From DATFMH01 sp035267045 (lineage in GTDB: Bacteria > Bacteroidota > Rhodothermia > Balneolales > DATFMH01): a DNA stretch of 41,917 bases. The notes beneath the pieces were generated by a model. That model did no database searches. It was not told the DNA's origin and saw nothing but the letters and a program-made list of their open reading frames with translations. The translations under genes were made by a program, and so were the position numbers. Each line of letters starts with the position of its first letter. The stretch's first letter is position 1. Positions 7,957-16,705 of the stretch are shown in pieces. The stretch spans positions 1 to 41,917 of the forward strand of contig DATFMH010000203.1 in NCBI GenBank assembly GCA_035267045.1. Direction: 5' to 3'.

Positions 7957-8270
7957 ATACTATTATATGGTTAACAGTTTATCTGATCGTTGGTATAATT
8001 TTGGGTTTATTCTATTTCGGGGGTTTGTGGTTTACCGTACAAAATTTAAACAACAGGCCGCATCCCTTTATCCTCTTGATAGCGAGTTTGTTTATACGAA
8101 TGGTTATAGTATTAACCGGACTGTATCTCATACTGCAACAAGGGTGGATCGGCCTGGTAATGTCACTTATCGGTTTTATTACGATGCGGGTAGTAATGAT
8201 TTTATTCTTAAAACCGCACTCGATGCAAATCAAAAAAAAGGAAATGGCTGATAATGGAATTCAATCCTGA
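7953..8270 (+). CDS. atpR: N-type ATPase accessory membrane subunit AtpR
   Basis: 105 residues with three hydrophobic segments (about 5-30, 38-62 and 65-87). AtpR is specific to N-ATPase operons and lies between atpQ and atpB. Two arginines fall inside membrane segments, R49 (SLFIRMVIVL) and R79 (ITMRVVMILF). In this family such arginines are thought to meet the c-subunit carboxylate during ring assembly. The ribosome site GGAGGT ends about 4 nt before the ATG. The start overlaps the antiporter stop by 4 nt, and the end overlaps atpB by 17 nt. Another frame through the same bases is open but lacks membrane character. Confidence 0.87.
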   Translation: MNTIIWLTVYLIVGIILGLFYFGGLWFTVQNLNNRPHPFILLIASLFIRMVIVLTGLYLILQQGWIGLVMSLIGFITMRVVMILFLKPHSMQIKKKEMADNGIQS

Positions 8271-8967
8271 TAATATCATATACTGGCAGTGGGATTTTGT
8301 TAAGATAAACGCCACCCTTATTTATTCATGGGCCGTGATTTTATTGCTTTGGATCAGCTCGTGGTTAATTACCAGAAATCTTACATCCGGGCCTGGACTA
8401 TCAAGATGGCAAAACCTGCTTGAATCGATTGTATCAATAATTCAGGATCAGATTCGGGAAGCAAGTCAGCAGGAACCGCAAAAATATTTGTCATTCATAG
8501 GTACACTTTTCCTTTTCATCGTTTTTTCGAATATCATCACTATCATACCGGGTACGAGTGCTCCAACGGCATCATTATCAACAACAGCCGCATTGGCCGC
8601 CTGTGTCTTTGTAGCCGTACCTGTTTTCGGAATCGTCACCAGGGGTGTAAAAGGATACCTGATGCAATATGTTAAACCGACTCCTTTTATGTTGCCGTTC
8701 AATATTATTGGTGAACTGTCAAGAACAATGGCACTTGCCATACGTCTTTTCGGAAATATCATGAGCGGCACTCTGGTGGTAGCCATTTTATTGAGTCTGG
8801 CTCCATTATTTTTTCCAGTTATTATGCAGGTACTTGGTTTGTTGATAGGTTTTATACAGGCATATGTATTCGCTATTCTTGCACTTGTATATATCGCTTC
8901 GGCTACCAGGGTTCATGGGGAGAACAATAATCAGGATACAACCGGGAGTTTTAAACAATCAATCTGA
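8254..8967 (+). CDS. atpB: N-type ATPase Fo subunit a
   Basis: 237 residues, stator subunit a, forming the two half-channels that carry Na+ or H+ to and from the c-ring. The essential arginine is R164 in MALAIRLFGNIMSG, inside the conserved long tilted helix, and the last helix contains FIQAYVFAILALVYIASA. Five to six membrane segments are visible. AAAGGA lies about 10 nt before the ATG. The start lies inside the end of atpR. Short N-terminus and overall length agree with N-ATPase a subunits. A 19-nt gap with a ribosome site separates it from atpE. Confidence 0.95.
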   Translation: MEFNPDNIIYWQWDFVKINATLIYSWAVILLLWISSWLITRNLTSGPGLSRWQNLLESIVSIIQDQIREASQQEPQKYLSFIGTLFLFIVFSNIITIIPGTSAPTASLSTTAALAACVFVAVPVFGIVTRGVKGYLMQYVKPTPFMLPFNIIGELSRTMALAIRLFGNIMSGTLVVAILLSLAPLFFPVIMQVLGLLIGFIQAYVFAILALVYIASATRVHGENNNQDTTGSFKQSI

Positions 8968-8986
8968 AATTCACAAGGGAGTGATT

Positions 8987-9265
8987 ATGGACAGTATTAG
9001 TATTATCGGAATGGTATCGATTATAGTATCAGGTTTTACGATAGCCATCGGGTCAATGGGCCCCGCATTTGGCGAAGCACGTGCCCTGGCACAAGCGTTA
9101 AGCGCCATCGCACAACAACCCGATGAATCCGGTACGCTTACCCGAACATTATTTGTGGGTTTGGCTATGGTAGAATCAACGGCCATTTATTGTTTTGTTG
9201 TCGCGTTGATATTGATCTTTGCGAATCCATTCTGGGATTTTGTCATTAAACAGGTTGGGGGATAA
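8987..9265 (+). CDS. atpE: N-type ATPase Fo subunit c with two-carboxylate ion site
   Basis: 92 residues, two-helix hairpin of the rotor ring. The ATG at 8987 is chosen because AAGGGAG lies just before it; longer open reading upstream runs through the atpB end and lacks c-subunit features. Helix 1 has GSMGPAFGE, placing E30 where Ilyobacter c has the Na+ ligand Gln32. Helix 2 has VESTAIY, with the essential carboxylate E63 and the Na+-type ligands S64, T65 and Y68. This combination of Na+-type ligands with a second carboxylate is known from some sodium-binding rings (for example Fusobacterium). It supports, but does not prove, Na+ coupling; some N-ATPase rings appear to bind protons. It is followed 2 nt later by atpF. 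Confidence 0.95.
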   Translation: MDSISIIGMVSIIVSGFTIAIGSMGPAFGEARALAQALSAIAQQPDESGTLTRTLFVGLAMVESTAIYCFVVALILIFANPFWDFVIKQVGG

Positions 9266-9267
9266 CC

Positions 9268-10110
9268 ATGCAGATCGACTGGTTCACTTTTCTGGCACAG
9301 ATCGTCAATTTTCTGATTCTTCTGGTTCTGCTGAAACGATTTCTATATGGCCCCATTATAAAAGCGATGGCTAAAAGGGAGGAGACGATATCCAACAGGC
9401 TTAATGATGCCCGTATAAAACTGGAAGAAGCCGAAAAAGAGTCGGAAGAGTATCAAGCCAAAAATCTTGAACTGGAACAGAAAAAACAAGCAATGCTGGA
9501 GGAGTCCAGGGAAGATGCGAATAATTATCGCAAGAAACTGATGCATAATGCGAGGGAAGAAGTCGATAAAATTGAAAGAGATTGGCGTGAAGCCATAATA
9601 AGGGAACAAAAAACATTTCTTCATGATCTTTCGCAGCGTGTGGAGTCTCAGATTTTGGCTGTGGCAAGGAGGATGATGCGTGATTTAGCCAATGTGGAAA
9701 TCGAACAACAAGCTATAACGGTGTTTTTTGAGCGGATGAAAGAACTCAAGGAAGAAGATTGGGAAAAAATTTCCGATATGGTCAAGGAATCGGATAAGAA
9801 GATGGTGATAAAAACAAGATTTGAAGTTCAGGAAAGATGGCGTGAGAAAATCAAAAAAATAGTGAAGAAACAATTTGGAGAAGAAGTGGAACCACATTTT
9901 GAAATTTCTTCGGAATTGGGATTTGGCATTGAAATCAGATTTGGCGGACGAAAACTGGCCTGGACCCTTGATAGTTATATGGGGATGCTTCAGGAGCGGA
10001 TCAGTGATGCCCTGGAAGAGGCCCTTGAAGAACGGATCGGCGAAGTCATAAATAAAAAAAATAGTGGAAAACTGGTTGAATCCGGGTTAAATGATAAGAC
10101 TGATCAATAA
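9268..10110 (+). CDS. atpF: N-type ATPase subunit b with delta-like C-terminus
   Basis: 280 residues, much longer than a plain b subunit (about 160). One N-terminal membrane helix (about 7-26) leads into a long charged coiled coil (about 35-140), the peripheral stalk. The C-terminal third, with KTRFEVQERWREKIKKIV, then SSELGFGIEIRFGG and LDSYMGML, resembles the C-terminal domain of delta/OSCP. No separate atpH is present in the operon. N-ATPases typically lack atpH, and the extended b subunit is thought to take over its role. GGGGGATAACC precedes the ATG. It lies 2 nt after atpE and 5 nt before atpA. Confidence 0.9.
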   Translation: MQIDWFTFLAQIVNFLILLVLLKRFLYGPIIKAMAKREETISNRLNDARIKLEEAEKESEEYQAKNLELEQKKQAMLEESREDANNYRKKLMHNAREEVDKIERDWREAIIREQKTFLHDLSQRVESQILAVARRMMRDLANVEIEQQAITVFFERMKELKEEDWEKISDMVKESDKKMVIKTRFEVQERWREKIKKIVKKQFGEEVEPHFEISSELGFGIEIRFGGRKLAWTLDSYMGMLQERISDALEEALEERIGEVINKKNSGKLVESGLNDKTDQ

Positions 10111-10115
10111 AAATA

Positions 10116-11678
10116 ATGACAGTTGATAAAGATAAAAATATCCTTGGCTTATCTATCGTGCTGGATGAAACGATAAAGGTCATAAACCGGTCTTTAGAAG
10201 GTTATAAACCGGACCTTTCTCCAAGAGAGATCGGTACTATTAAGTTTGTTGGAGATGGGATTGTGAGGGTTGACGGTTTACCGAATGTGAAGTCGGAAGA
10301 GTTAGTACGTTTTCCCGGGGGGCTTCTTGGAATGGCATATAATCTGGACCCGGATGAAGTGGGAATCATCCTTCTCGATGAAAGTGAATTTCTTGAGGCA
10401 GGAGATGAAGCACATCCGACTGGCCGTGTGCTGGATGTCCCTGTTGGTGAAGCGTTAATGGGTAGAGTGATCGACGCAGCGGGACGCCCACTTGATGAAA
10501 TGGGTATGATTCCCGTGCTCGAACGCAGACCGGTAGAACGCAGAGCTCCTGCAATAATGAGCAGGGCACCGGTAAACAGGCCGCTTCAAACGGGAATTAA
10601 AGTGATTGATTCACTAATACCAATAGGGCGTGGACAAAGAGAGTTGATTTTGGGTGACCGCCAAACAGGGAAAACGGCTATAGCCGTAGACACGATAATC
10701 AATCAGAAGGCTGATGATGTAATTTGTATTTACTGTGGTATCGGTAAGCAAAAAGCCTCTATAGCAAAAGTGATTGCAGATCTAAAGAGACACGATGCTC
10801 TTGAACGATGCATTATTGTAATGACTTCCGGTGATGATCCGCCCGGGCTTCAATATATAGCACCTTACGCAGCTACCACAATAGGTGAATATTTTATGGA
10901 ACAGGGCAAGGATGTATTGATTGTGTACGACGATTTAACCTGGCATGCAAGGGCTTATCGCGAACTGGCATTATTGTTGCGAAGGCCCCCGGGAAGGGAA
11001 GCGTATCCGGGTGATATTTTTTATATACATGCCCGGTTACTGGAACGGTCAACACAATTGAAGAGCGAGTACGGTGGCGGATCTCTAACGGCTTTGCCTA
11101 TTATTGAAACACAGGCGCAGAATATTTCAGCATATATTCCAACTAATTTGATATCCATAACAGATGGACAAATTTATTTGTCACCGGTTCTTTTTCAAAA
11201 AGGAATTTTACCGGCTGTGGATGTCGGTAAATCCGTATCCCGGGTTGGCGGAAAGGCACAACTGGCTGCTTACCGTGCCGTAGCTAATAAATTACGACTG
11301 TCGTATACACAGTTCCAGGAACTTGAAGCTTTTTCCCGTTTCAGTACCCGTCTGGACGAAGCAACTCGAAAAACTATAGAACATGGACGCAGAGTCAGGG
11401 AAGTGATGAAACAAGTGCAATATGAGCCCCTGAAAGTTGAAGAGCAAATATCCATTTTACTGGCAACTGTGGATGGCCTCTTAGATGAATGTTCAATCGA
11501 GCAAATTGAAGAAGCTGAAATGCTTATCCGGAAGGTAGTGACCGATGAATATTCTGAACTTTGTAACCGTATAAATGCCGGTAAAAAACTGGAAGATGAG
11601 GACAGGCAAAAACTATTGAATGCAATGAGACAAGAAATAAAAAAAATGATGGATAAGAATCAGGATGCAGACAAGTGA
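10116..11678 (+). CDS. atpA: N-type ATPase F1 subunit alpha
   Basis: 520 residues, the non-catalytic nucleotide-binding subunit of the F1 head. The Walker A motif is GDRQTGKT (180-187). The arginine finger for the beta active site lies in GKSVSRVGG, and FYIHARLLERS is the usual alpha-subunit stretch. The N-terminus (about 1-25) would contact the delta-like part of the stalk. There is a weak ribosome site; the gene starts 5 nt after atpF, probably by re-initiation. The 3' end overlaps atpG by 14 nt. Nothing is missing or truncated. Confidence 0.96.
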   Translation: MTVDKDKNILGLSIVLDETIKVINRSLEGYKPDLSPREIGTIKFVGDGIVRVDGLPNVKSEELVRFPGGLLGMAYNLDPDEVGIILLDESEFLEAGDEAHPTGRVLDVPVGEALMGRVIDAAGRPLDEMGMIPVLERRPVERRAPAIMSRAPVNRPLQTGIKVIDSLIPIGRGQRELILGDRQTGKTAIAVDTIINQKADDVICIYCGIGKQKASIAKVIADLKRHDALERCIIVMTSGDDPPGLQYIAPYAATTIGEYFMEQGKDVLIVYDDLTWHARAYRELALLLRRPPGREAYPGDIFYIHARLLERSTQLKSEYGGGSLTALPIIETQAQNISAYIPTNLISITDGQIYLSPVLFQKGILPAVDVGKSVSRVGGKAQLAAYRAVANKLRLSYTQFQELEAFSRFSTRLDEATRKTIEHGRRVREVMKQVQYEPLKVEEQISILLATVDGLLDECSIEQIEEAEMLIRKVVTDEYSELCNRINAGKKLEDEDRQKLLNAMRQEIKKMMDKNQDADK

Positions 11679-12582
11679 GCTTATAAAACGACAGATTCAG
11701 AGTGCCGATAAGTTACTATCCGTAGTGAAAACAATGAAAATATTAGCTAAGGTTAGTATTCGTCAGTATGAGCTAGCTGTTGAGTCGTTAGGTGATTACT
11801 ATAGAACCGTGGAAATGGGAATGCAGATTGTACTACGTCAGTATCAAATAGCGACTTTTGCATTTCCCGAAAAAAGGAAGAAGCGTACTATCGGAGTCAT
11901 TGTTTTTGGTGCCGGACAGGGTATGTGCGGCCGTTTCAATGAACTTATATCTGATCATTTTACTGAAAAGGTTCGAGATTATGATGCAGATGAATTTAAA
12001 ATGATTGCTCTTGGACGGCGAACAATGGCAAGTTTGGGTGAACGGGGTTGGAGTGTAGATGATTATTTCGAAGTGCCGGGTTCTATTGGTGGTATAAATA
12101 AGATTATCCAGGATATATTGTTACAAATTGAGAACTGGAAAGAGATTGAAGGCATAAATGACATCCTTCTTTTTCATCATAAACCGGTTTCAGGGACAAC
12201 ATATGCACCCAGGATGCAACAATTATTACCACTCGATCCACAATGGCTTGAACATTTGTCAAAAAAGAAGTGGGAAACGCGGATGTTGCCTGCCTATACC
12301 ATGTCGCCCGAGAAGATCTTCAAGTCATTGGTCAGGCAGTATATTTTTGTATCCCTGTACAGGAGTTTTGCCGAGTCGCTCGCCAGCGAACATTCCAGTC
12401 GGTTAACGGCCATGCAGGCTGCAGAAAAGAAGATTGATGAACGGCTGGATCAGTTGAATATTAATTACAGGAATCAACGGCAAAGAGCGATAACAGAAGA
12501 AGTACTTGATATCATGTCGGGTTATGAGGCTTCAAAATCAGGTAGAGACATAAAATTATATGGCAGCAATAAATCATCATAA
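11665..12582 (+). CDS. atpG: N-type ATPase F1 subunit gamma
   Basis: 305 residues, the rotating central shaft. The N-terminal helix (SVVKTMKILAKVSIRQYE) and the C-terminal helix (LTAMQAAEKKIDERL...ITEEVLDIMSGYEA) form the antiparallel coiled coil characteristic of gamma. The middle part (about 75-215) is the Rossmann-like domain and is more divergent than in housekeeping gamma, as is usual for N-ATPases. The start lies 14 nt inside the end of atpA. This is the last gene of the operon: 117 nt of AT-rich sequence separate it from the next start, and no clear terminator follows, so read-through into the cyclopropane synthase gene is possible. Confidence 0.93.
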   Translation: MQTSELIKRQIQSADKLLSVVKTMKILAKVSIRQYELAVESLGDYYRTVEMGMQIVLRQYQIATFAFPEKRKKRTIGVIVFGAGQGMCGRFNELISDHFTEKVRDYDADEFKMIALGRRTMASLGERGWSVDDYFEVPGSIGGINKIIQDILLQIENWKEIEGINDILLFHHKPVSGTTYAPRMQQLLPLDPQWLEHLSKKKWETRMLPAYTMSPEKIFKSLVRQYIFVSLYRSFAESLASEHSSRLTAMQAAEKKIDERLDQLNINYRNQRQRAITEEVLDIMSGYEASKSGRDIKLYGSNKSS

Positions 12583-12611
12583 CCTATGCGCCTGAATTAA
12601 AAAATCACATA

Positions 12612-12685
12612 ATGAACGTATTAGTTCATGACATTGTTAGGTTTATCGAATATTTTTAAAAAACGGTTGAAGTCTTTCATGACAT
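12612..12685 (+). repeat. Short inverted and direct repeats upstream of cfa
   Basis: ATGAAC (12612-12617) and GTTCAT (12624-12629) form a 6-bp inverted repeat. TTCATGACAT occurs twice, at 12625-12634 and 12676-12685, 51 nt apart. These lie between atpG and the cfa start and could be protein-binding sites. No T-run follows, so termination is unlikely. Confidence 0.3.
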
Positions 12686-12699
12686 AAATCGAGGATATA

Positions 12700-13812
12700 A
12701 TGGATAAAAAGACTACAATTAAAAACTTATTAGACCTGGCAGATATTAAAGTAAACGGGGATCGTCCCTGGGATATAAAAATTCATAACCCCGACTTATA
12801 TGACCGTGTACTAGCCGGTGGATCGTTAGCGTTGGGTGAAGCTTACATGGATGAATGGTGGGACTCGGATGCTTTAGATGAATTCTTTAACAGAATTTTA
12901 CGATCAAATATTGATCAGCAGGTGAAATGGAATCCGTCGGCAATATGGAATGTAATCACAGCTAAACTTGTGAATATGCAAAGCAGGTCACGTGCGTATA
13001 AAGTAGGTGAGCATCACTATGATCTGGGTAATGATTTATTTAAAAAGATGCTTGATAAACGCCTGGTTTACAGTTGCGGATATTGGAAAGAAGCTGATAA
13101 TATTGATGATGCCCAGGAGGCCAAACTCGATCTTATATGTCGGAAAATAGGTTTGGAAAAGGGTATGCGTGTGTTGGATATCGGTTGTGGATGGGGCAGT
13201 TTCGCACATTTTGCCGCAGAGAAATATGGTGCTGAAGTTGTTGGTGTTACCGTTTCACGAGAACAGGTAAAATTAGGTAATGAAAGATCCAAAGACTTGC
13301 CGGTTGAAATTCGTTTACAAGATTATCGTGATCTGGACGATAAATTTGACAGAATTGTATCAATCGGAATGTTCGAGCATGTTGGAAGCAAAAACTATCG
13401 AACGTTCATGCAGGTTGCGAATAGATGTCTGAGGGATGAGGGGCTGTTATTATTACATACCATTGGGAGTAATATTTCTATGGTAACGACGGATCCATGG
13501 ATACACAAATATATCTTTCCGAATGGCATGATCCCGTCAACCCGACAAATTGCCCTTGCCAGTGAAGGGTTATTCGTTATGGAAGACTGGCATAATTTCG
13601 GGGTTTATTATGATAAAACGTTGATGGCCTGGTATGAAAATTTTACCAAAAACTGGAATAAACTTGGCGACCGTTACGATCACAGATTCTACCGAATGTG
13701 GACTTATTATCTTTTGATGAGTGCAGGGGCCTTCCGGGCGCGTAAGAATCAATTATGGCAGGTCGTATTTTCTAAAAAGGGTGTCTCAGGCGGTTACGAT
13801 AGTATCAGGTAA
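12700..13812 (+). CDS. cfa: Cyclopropane-fatty-acyl-phospholipid synthase
   Basis: 370 residues. Transfers a methylene group from S-adenosylmethionine to double bonds of membrane phospholipid acyl chains, a known response to acid, salt and stationary phase. The SAM site is VLDIGCGWGSF (158-168). The bicarbonate-binding residues of E. coli Cfa line up with a constant offset of 13: C126 (YSCGYW), E226 (MFEHVG), H253 (LLLHTIG) and Y304. E. coli Cys354 corresponds to S341 (SAGAFRAR); that cysteine is not essential in the E. coli enzyme. GAGGATATA precedes the ATG. The gene is convergent with the reductase gene, 7 nt apart at their ends. It fits a membrane-hardening role next to the ion-pumping operon. 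Confidence 0.94.
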   Translation: MDKKTTIKNLLDLADIKVNGDRPWDIKIHNPDLYDRVLAGGSLALGEAYMDEWWDSDALDEFFNRILRSNIDQQVKWNPSAIWNVITAKLVNMQSRSRAYKVGEHHYDLGNDLFKKMLDKRLVYSCGYWKEADNIDDAQEAKLDLICRKIGLEKGMRVLDIGCGWGSFAHFAAEKYGAEVVGVTVSREQVKLGNERSKDLPVEIRLQDYRDLDDKFDRIVSIGMFEHVGSKNYRTFMQVANRCLRDEGLLLLHTIGSNISMVTTDPWIHKYIFPNGMIPSTRQIALASEGLFVMEDWHNFGVYYDKTLMAWYENFTKNWNKLGDRYDHRFYRMWTYYLLMSAGAFRARKNQLWQVVFSKKGVSGGYDSIR

Positions 13813-13819
13813 AGCACCT

Positions 13820-15709
13820 TTAATCTGCTTCACGTTCAATGCTGCAACAATGAGAAGCATCGGCTCCGGTAACAATATGATCACCCTTTTGTTCATCTTC
13901 TTCGGGTGTTAATACGGAGCTTGTCACTGGGTTAGGCCGGAAGGTAGTGCATCCTTTTAAACCCTTGTCGTACGCTATATCATAGATACTTCGAAATGAT
14001 TCCAACGGATAGGATTCGGGTATGTTGATCGTTTTGGAAATGGCGTTATCGACATAATCCTGCAGGGCAGCCTGCATTTCAAGGTGCTCCTTTGGATTTA
14101 ATTCAGTTGCAGTCACAAAATAATCAGGTAAATGTGCAGGATCATTGTTATGTAAATCTTTCCATTGTTGATAAGCAAAATCGGTAATGGTATAAATGGA
14201 ATAAGCCCCATCCATCTCAAGCACCTTGCGTTTATATTTGAAATTAAATACCGGTTCGATGCCACTGGAAATATTATTGGCTAACAGGCTGATAGTGCCG
14301 GTTGGAGCTATGGATATCAGGTGGCTGTTTCGTATACCCTGTTTGGCAATATCGGATTGTATTTTTTCCGGTAAAGACCGAATAAATTTACCATTTAAAT
14401 ATTCGTTCTTCTTAAAATAAGGGAAGCAGCCTTTTTCTTTAGCTAATTCGATGGAAGTACGATAAGCTGTGTGAGTTATGCTTTTCATGATTTCAACAGC
14501 TACGTCTCTTGCTTGTCGTGAACCGTAATGCAGGCCCAGCATAATTAATGTATCTGCCAATCCGGTTATCCCAATACCTATACGGCGTGCTCCCTTAGCC
14601 TGATCCTCCTGTGCCTGAAGAGGGAAATGAGAAATATCTATTACATTATCGAGCATTCGCACAGCCGTTCCGGCGGTTTGTTCAATTTGATCAAATTGGA
14701 TATGGGCGTTATTCGTAAACGGTTGTGCTACAAACGCCGTCAGGTTAATTGAACCAAGATCGCAAGCTCCATAAGGAGGAAGGGGTATCTCTCCACAAGG
14801 ATTAGTCGTTGTAATATATTCTCTATAAGACAAATTATTCAGTCGATTAATATGATCCAGAAACAAAACCCCGGGTTCAGCATAATTGTAAGTAGCCTCC
14901 ATGATCTTATCCCAAAGCTTTCTGGCTTTAATATGTCCCAATACCAGACAGGGTTGATGCTTTGATTCGCCAGACCAACGGCGTATCACAGTTTCAGATT
15001 TATTATATGATCCGATGTGATCCAATTTACCAGCCGGAAATACAAGCCGCCATTCATCATCATTAGTCACTGCCTGCATGAATTCGTCAGTGATTTGCAC
15101 GGAAAGATTGAAATTTCGTAGAATATGCGGATCTTTTTTTGCCTCGATAAAATCCATTATATCAGGATGATCACAACGAAGAGTTGCCATCATGGCTCCA
15201 CGTCGTACCCCGGTAGATAAAAGTGTCGCACACATACTGTCCCATATTTTCATAAATGAAACAGGTCCGGAGGCTATGGTGCCGGTTGTTTTTGCAATCG
15301 TACCGGACGGCCGTAATGTTGAGAAATCGTATCCAACCCCGCCGCCTTGTTGCATGGTCAGGGCACCCTCCTTCAAAGCGTCAAAAATACCGTTCATAGA
15401 ATCCTCAATGATACCCATCACAAAACAATTGAATAATGTTACGCGATGTTTGGTCCCGGCACCTGCATGTATCCTTCCACCTGGTAAAAATTTAAAACTA
15501 AATAAGGTGTGATAAAACTGTTCTTCCCACATCTCTTTGTTTTTCGATTCTGCCGATGAAAGAGCCCGTGCTACTCGATACCAAGTATCTTCAATGGTTT
15601 GATCATGGATAATATCTCCGGTTCTGTAACGGTATTTTGAATCCCATATATGTTGTGAGATGTCCGCCTTGAGATGGTCGACGTTAATGTTGTATCTGTT
15701 ATCGCTCAT
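13820..15709 (-). CDS. nrdJ: Class II (adenosylcobalamin-dependent) ribonucleotide reductase
   Basis: 629 residues, reducing ribonucleotides to deoxyribonucleotides with a B12-generated thiyl radical, with or without oxygen. The radical and catalytic triad is N303-P-C305-G-E307. The redox cysteine pair is C95 (LFNCFVMG) and C316 (GACDLGSINL), and the C-terminal shuttle cysteines are C621/C622 (HCCSIEREAD). There is no ATP-cone and no companion small subunit gene, consistent with class II. The length is close to compact NrdJ proteins such as that of Thermotoga. The 280-nt upstream gap to the divergent DUF2267 gene shows no cobalamin riboswitch landmarks. B12-dependent reductases let cells make DNA precursors under fluctuating oxygen, in keeping with the stress genes nearby. 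Confidence 0.95.
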   Translation of the reverse strand: MSDNRYNINVDHLKADISQHIWDSKYRYRTGDIIHDQTIEDTWYRVARALSSAESKNKEMWEEQFYHTLFSFKFLPGGRIHAGAGTKHRVTLFNCFVMGIIEDSMNGIFDALKEGALTMQQGGGVGYDFSTLRPSGTIAKTTGTIASGPVSFMKIWDSMCATLLSTGVRRGAMMATLRCDHPDIMDFIEAKKDPHILRNFNLSVQITDEFMQAVTNDDEWRLVFPAGKLDHIGSYNKSETVIRRWSGESKHQPCLVLGHIKARKLWDKIMEATYNYAEPGVLFLDHINRLNNLSYREYITTTNPCGEIPLPPYGACDLGSINLTAFVAQPFTNNAHIQFDQIEQTAGTAVRMLDNVIDISHFPLQAQEDQAKGARRIGIGITGLADTLIMLGLHYGSRQARDVAVEIMKSITHTAYRTSIELAKEKGCFPYFKKNEYLNGKFIRSLPEKIQSDIAKQGIRNSHLISIAPTGTISLLANNISSGIEPVFNFKYKRKVLEMDGAYSIYTITDFAYQQWKDLHNNDPAHLPDYFVTATELNPKEHLEMQAALQDYVDNAISKTINIPESYPLESFRSIYDIAYDKGLKGCTTFRPNPVTSSVLTPEEDEQKGDHIVTGADASHCCSIEREAD

Positions 15710-15989
15710 ACATTAATACTTTATATGACCTGAAAATGTATATCCGGTTGTGAAATAAGCATAGTAACTACCTGTTATTTTTTAAATATAGCTTAAGGAA
15801 TAATAATAGCTTGTAGTAATAGCTCTCACAAGACAGGTAGGGGATTCCTGATTTCAGCCCTTGATAATGATTCCTATCTATTAACAAGGAAGCTGATTTT
15901 GTAATCTCAGTGTGAAATTTTTGAGGTTTCGAACTATATATAGCTCTGTGTGTAATAATAAAAACAGATGATTAACGGGACCGTAAGGT

Positions 15990-16421
15990 ATGGCAACAAG
16001 TGGACTTTCTGTATTTGATACAACCATCCAGGAGACTAATAAATGGTTAAACGATATATCATCAGAAATGGGTGATTCACGTAAAAAAGTGGCCTATCAT
16101 GCACTTAGAGGGGTATTATTTGCACTGAGGGATCGTTTGCCTTTTGAAGCTCTATTCGACTTGACGGCTCAAATGCCCCTGTTAGTTAGAGGCATCTTTT
16201 TTGAAGGTTATCAGGTCACAGGGAAACCTGTAAAATTTCATAAAGAGGAATTTTTCAGGAGAGTGGGTAAAGAATTAGAACCTGCCGGGTATCTTAATTC
16301 CGAAGCTGCAACGAAAGCCGTGTTACATGTGCTGAATAAATATATAAGTTTGGGTGAATCGGAAGATATAAGAGCTATTCTGACCAAAGATTTGAGAGAA
16401 TTATGGGCTGAAAATATTTGA
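15990..16421 (+). CDS. DUF2267 domain protein
   Basis: 143 residues, nearly all one DUF2267 domain: FDTTIQETNKWLNDI at the start, then RKKVAYHALRGVLFALRDRLPFEALFDLTAQMPLLVRGIFFEGY, and a C-terminal repeat-like half (LNSEAATKAVLHVLNKYI). It is all-helical, soluble, with no signal peptide. The function is unknown; such genes are often seen near Hsp20 and universal stress genes, which fits here. AAGGT is close to the ATG. The gene is divergent from nrdJ and precedes the giant glucan synthase gene by 284 nt, so co-transcription with it is possible but not shown. Confidence 0.88.
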   Translation: MATSGLSVFDTTIQETNKWLNDISSEMGDSRKKVAYHALRGVLFALRDRLPFEALFDLTAQMPLLVRGIFFEGYQVTGKPVKFHKEEFFRRVGKELEPAGYLNSEAATKAVLHVLNKYISLGESEDIRAILTKDLRELWAENI

Positions 16422-16429
16422 TAAAGGGT

Positions 16430-16457
16430 AAATCAATGATACAATGAATATTGATTT
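16430..16457 (+). repeat. Inverted repeat just after the DUF2267 gene
   Basis: AAATCAAT (16430-16437) and ATTGATTT (16450-16457) are perfectly complementary around a 12-nt spacer. The repeat begins 9 nt after the stop codon. No T-run follows, so it is not a standard terminator; it may be an mRNA end-protecting hairpin or chance in AT-rich DNA. Confidence 0.3.
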
Positions 16458-16623
16458 ATGATTATAAAAAAAATAAGTGACAGGATATAAGTAGCTAATA
16501 TTCAGCAGTTAAACTGTTCTAAAGTTCACATCATAGCTATTTATTGGATGTATATTTGTACATAAGCGACAACTCGATCGTTATTTGTTAATGGCTGGTA
16601 GGTTGGCACAATTAACGTAAAGG

Positions 16624-16640
16624 GGAATAATCTTTATTCC
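16624..16640 (+). promoter_or_regulatory. Palindrome upstream of the glucan synthase gene
   Basis: GGAATAA (16624-16630) and TTATTCC (16634-16640) flank TCT, a perfect 7-3-7 palindrome 66 nt before the start codon. It may be an operator or a leader hairpin. No regulator can be assigned. Confidence 0.3.
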
Positions 16641-16705
16641 AAAGGACATAATATTATTACCGCGTATCATCATAAGAGAGAATATTCTATAAGTAAAAGT
16701 ATTAG

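Noticed and set aside
7967..8251. A 94-codon + strand frame inside atpR
   Set aside because: It overlaps atpR in another frame; only the atpR frame has membrane helices, a GGAGGT ribosome site and coupling overlaps.
8466..8786. A 106-codon minus-strand frame across atpB
   Set aside because: Antisense shadow of a conserved membrane protein gene; no ribosome site or recognisable domain.
9268..10110. Missing atpH (delta) gene as a sign of a broken operon
   Set aside because: N-ATPase operons lack atpH; the long b subunit with delta-like C-terminus accounts for it.
13720..13725. Loss of the active-site cysteine in cyclopropane synthase (Ser at the E. coli Cys354 position)
   Set aside because: That cysteine is known not to be essential in E. 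coli Cfa, and all bicarbonate and SAM residues are present; no loss of function is implied.
15710..15989. Possible cobalamin riboswitch before the B12-dependent reductase
   Set aside because: I searched the leader for B12-box and conserved GCCACTG-type landmarks and found none; 280 nt shared with a divergent gene leaves little room.
16603..16620. TTGGCAC resembling a sigma-54 -24 element upstream of the glucan synthase gene
   Set aside because: The required TTGC-like -12 element is absent at the right spacing (the sequence there is ACGTA).
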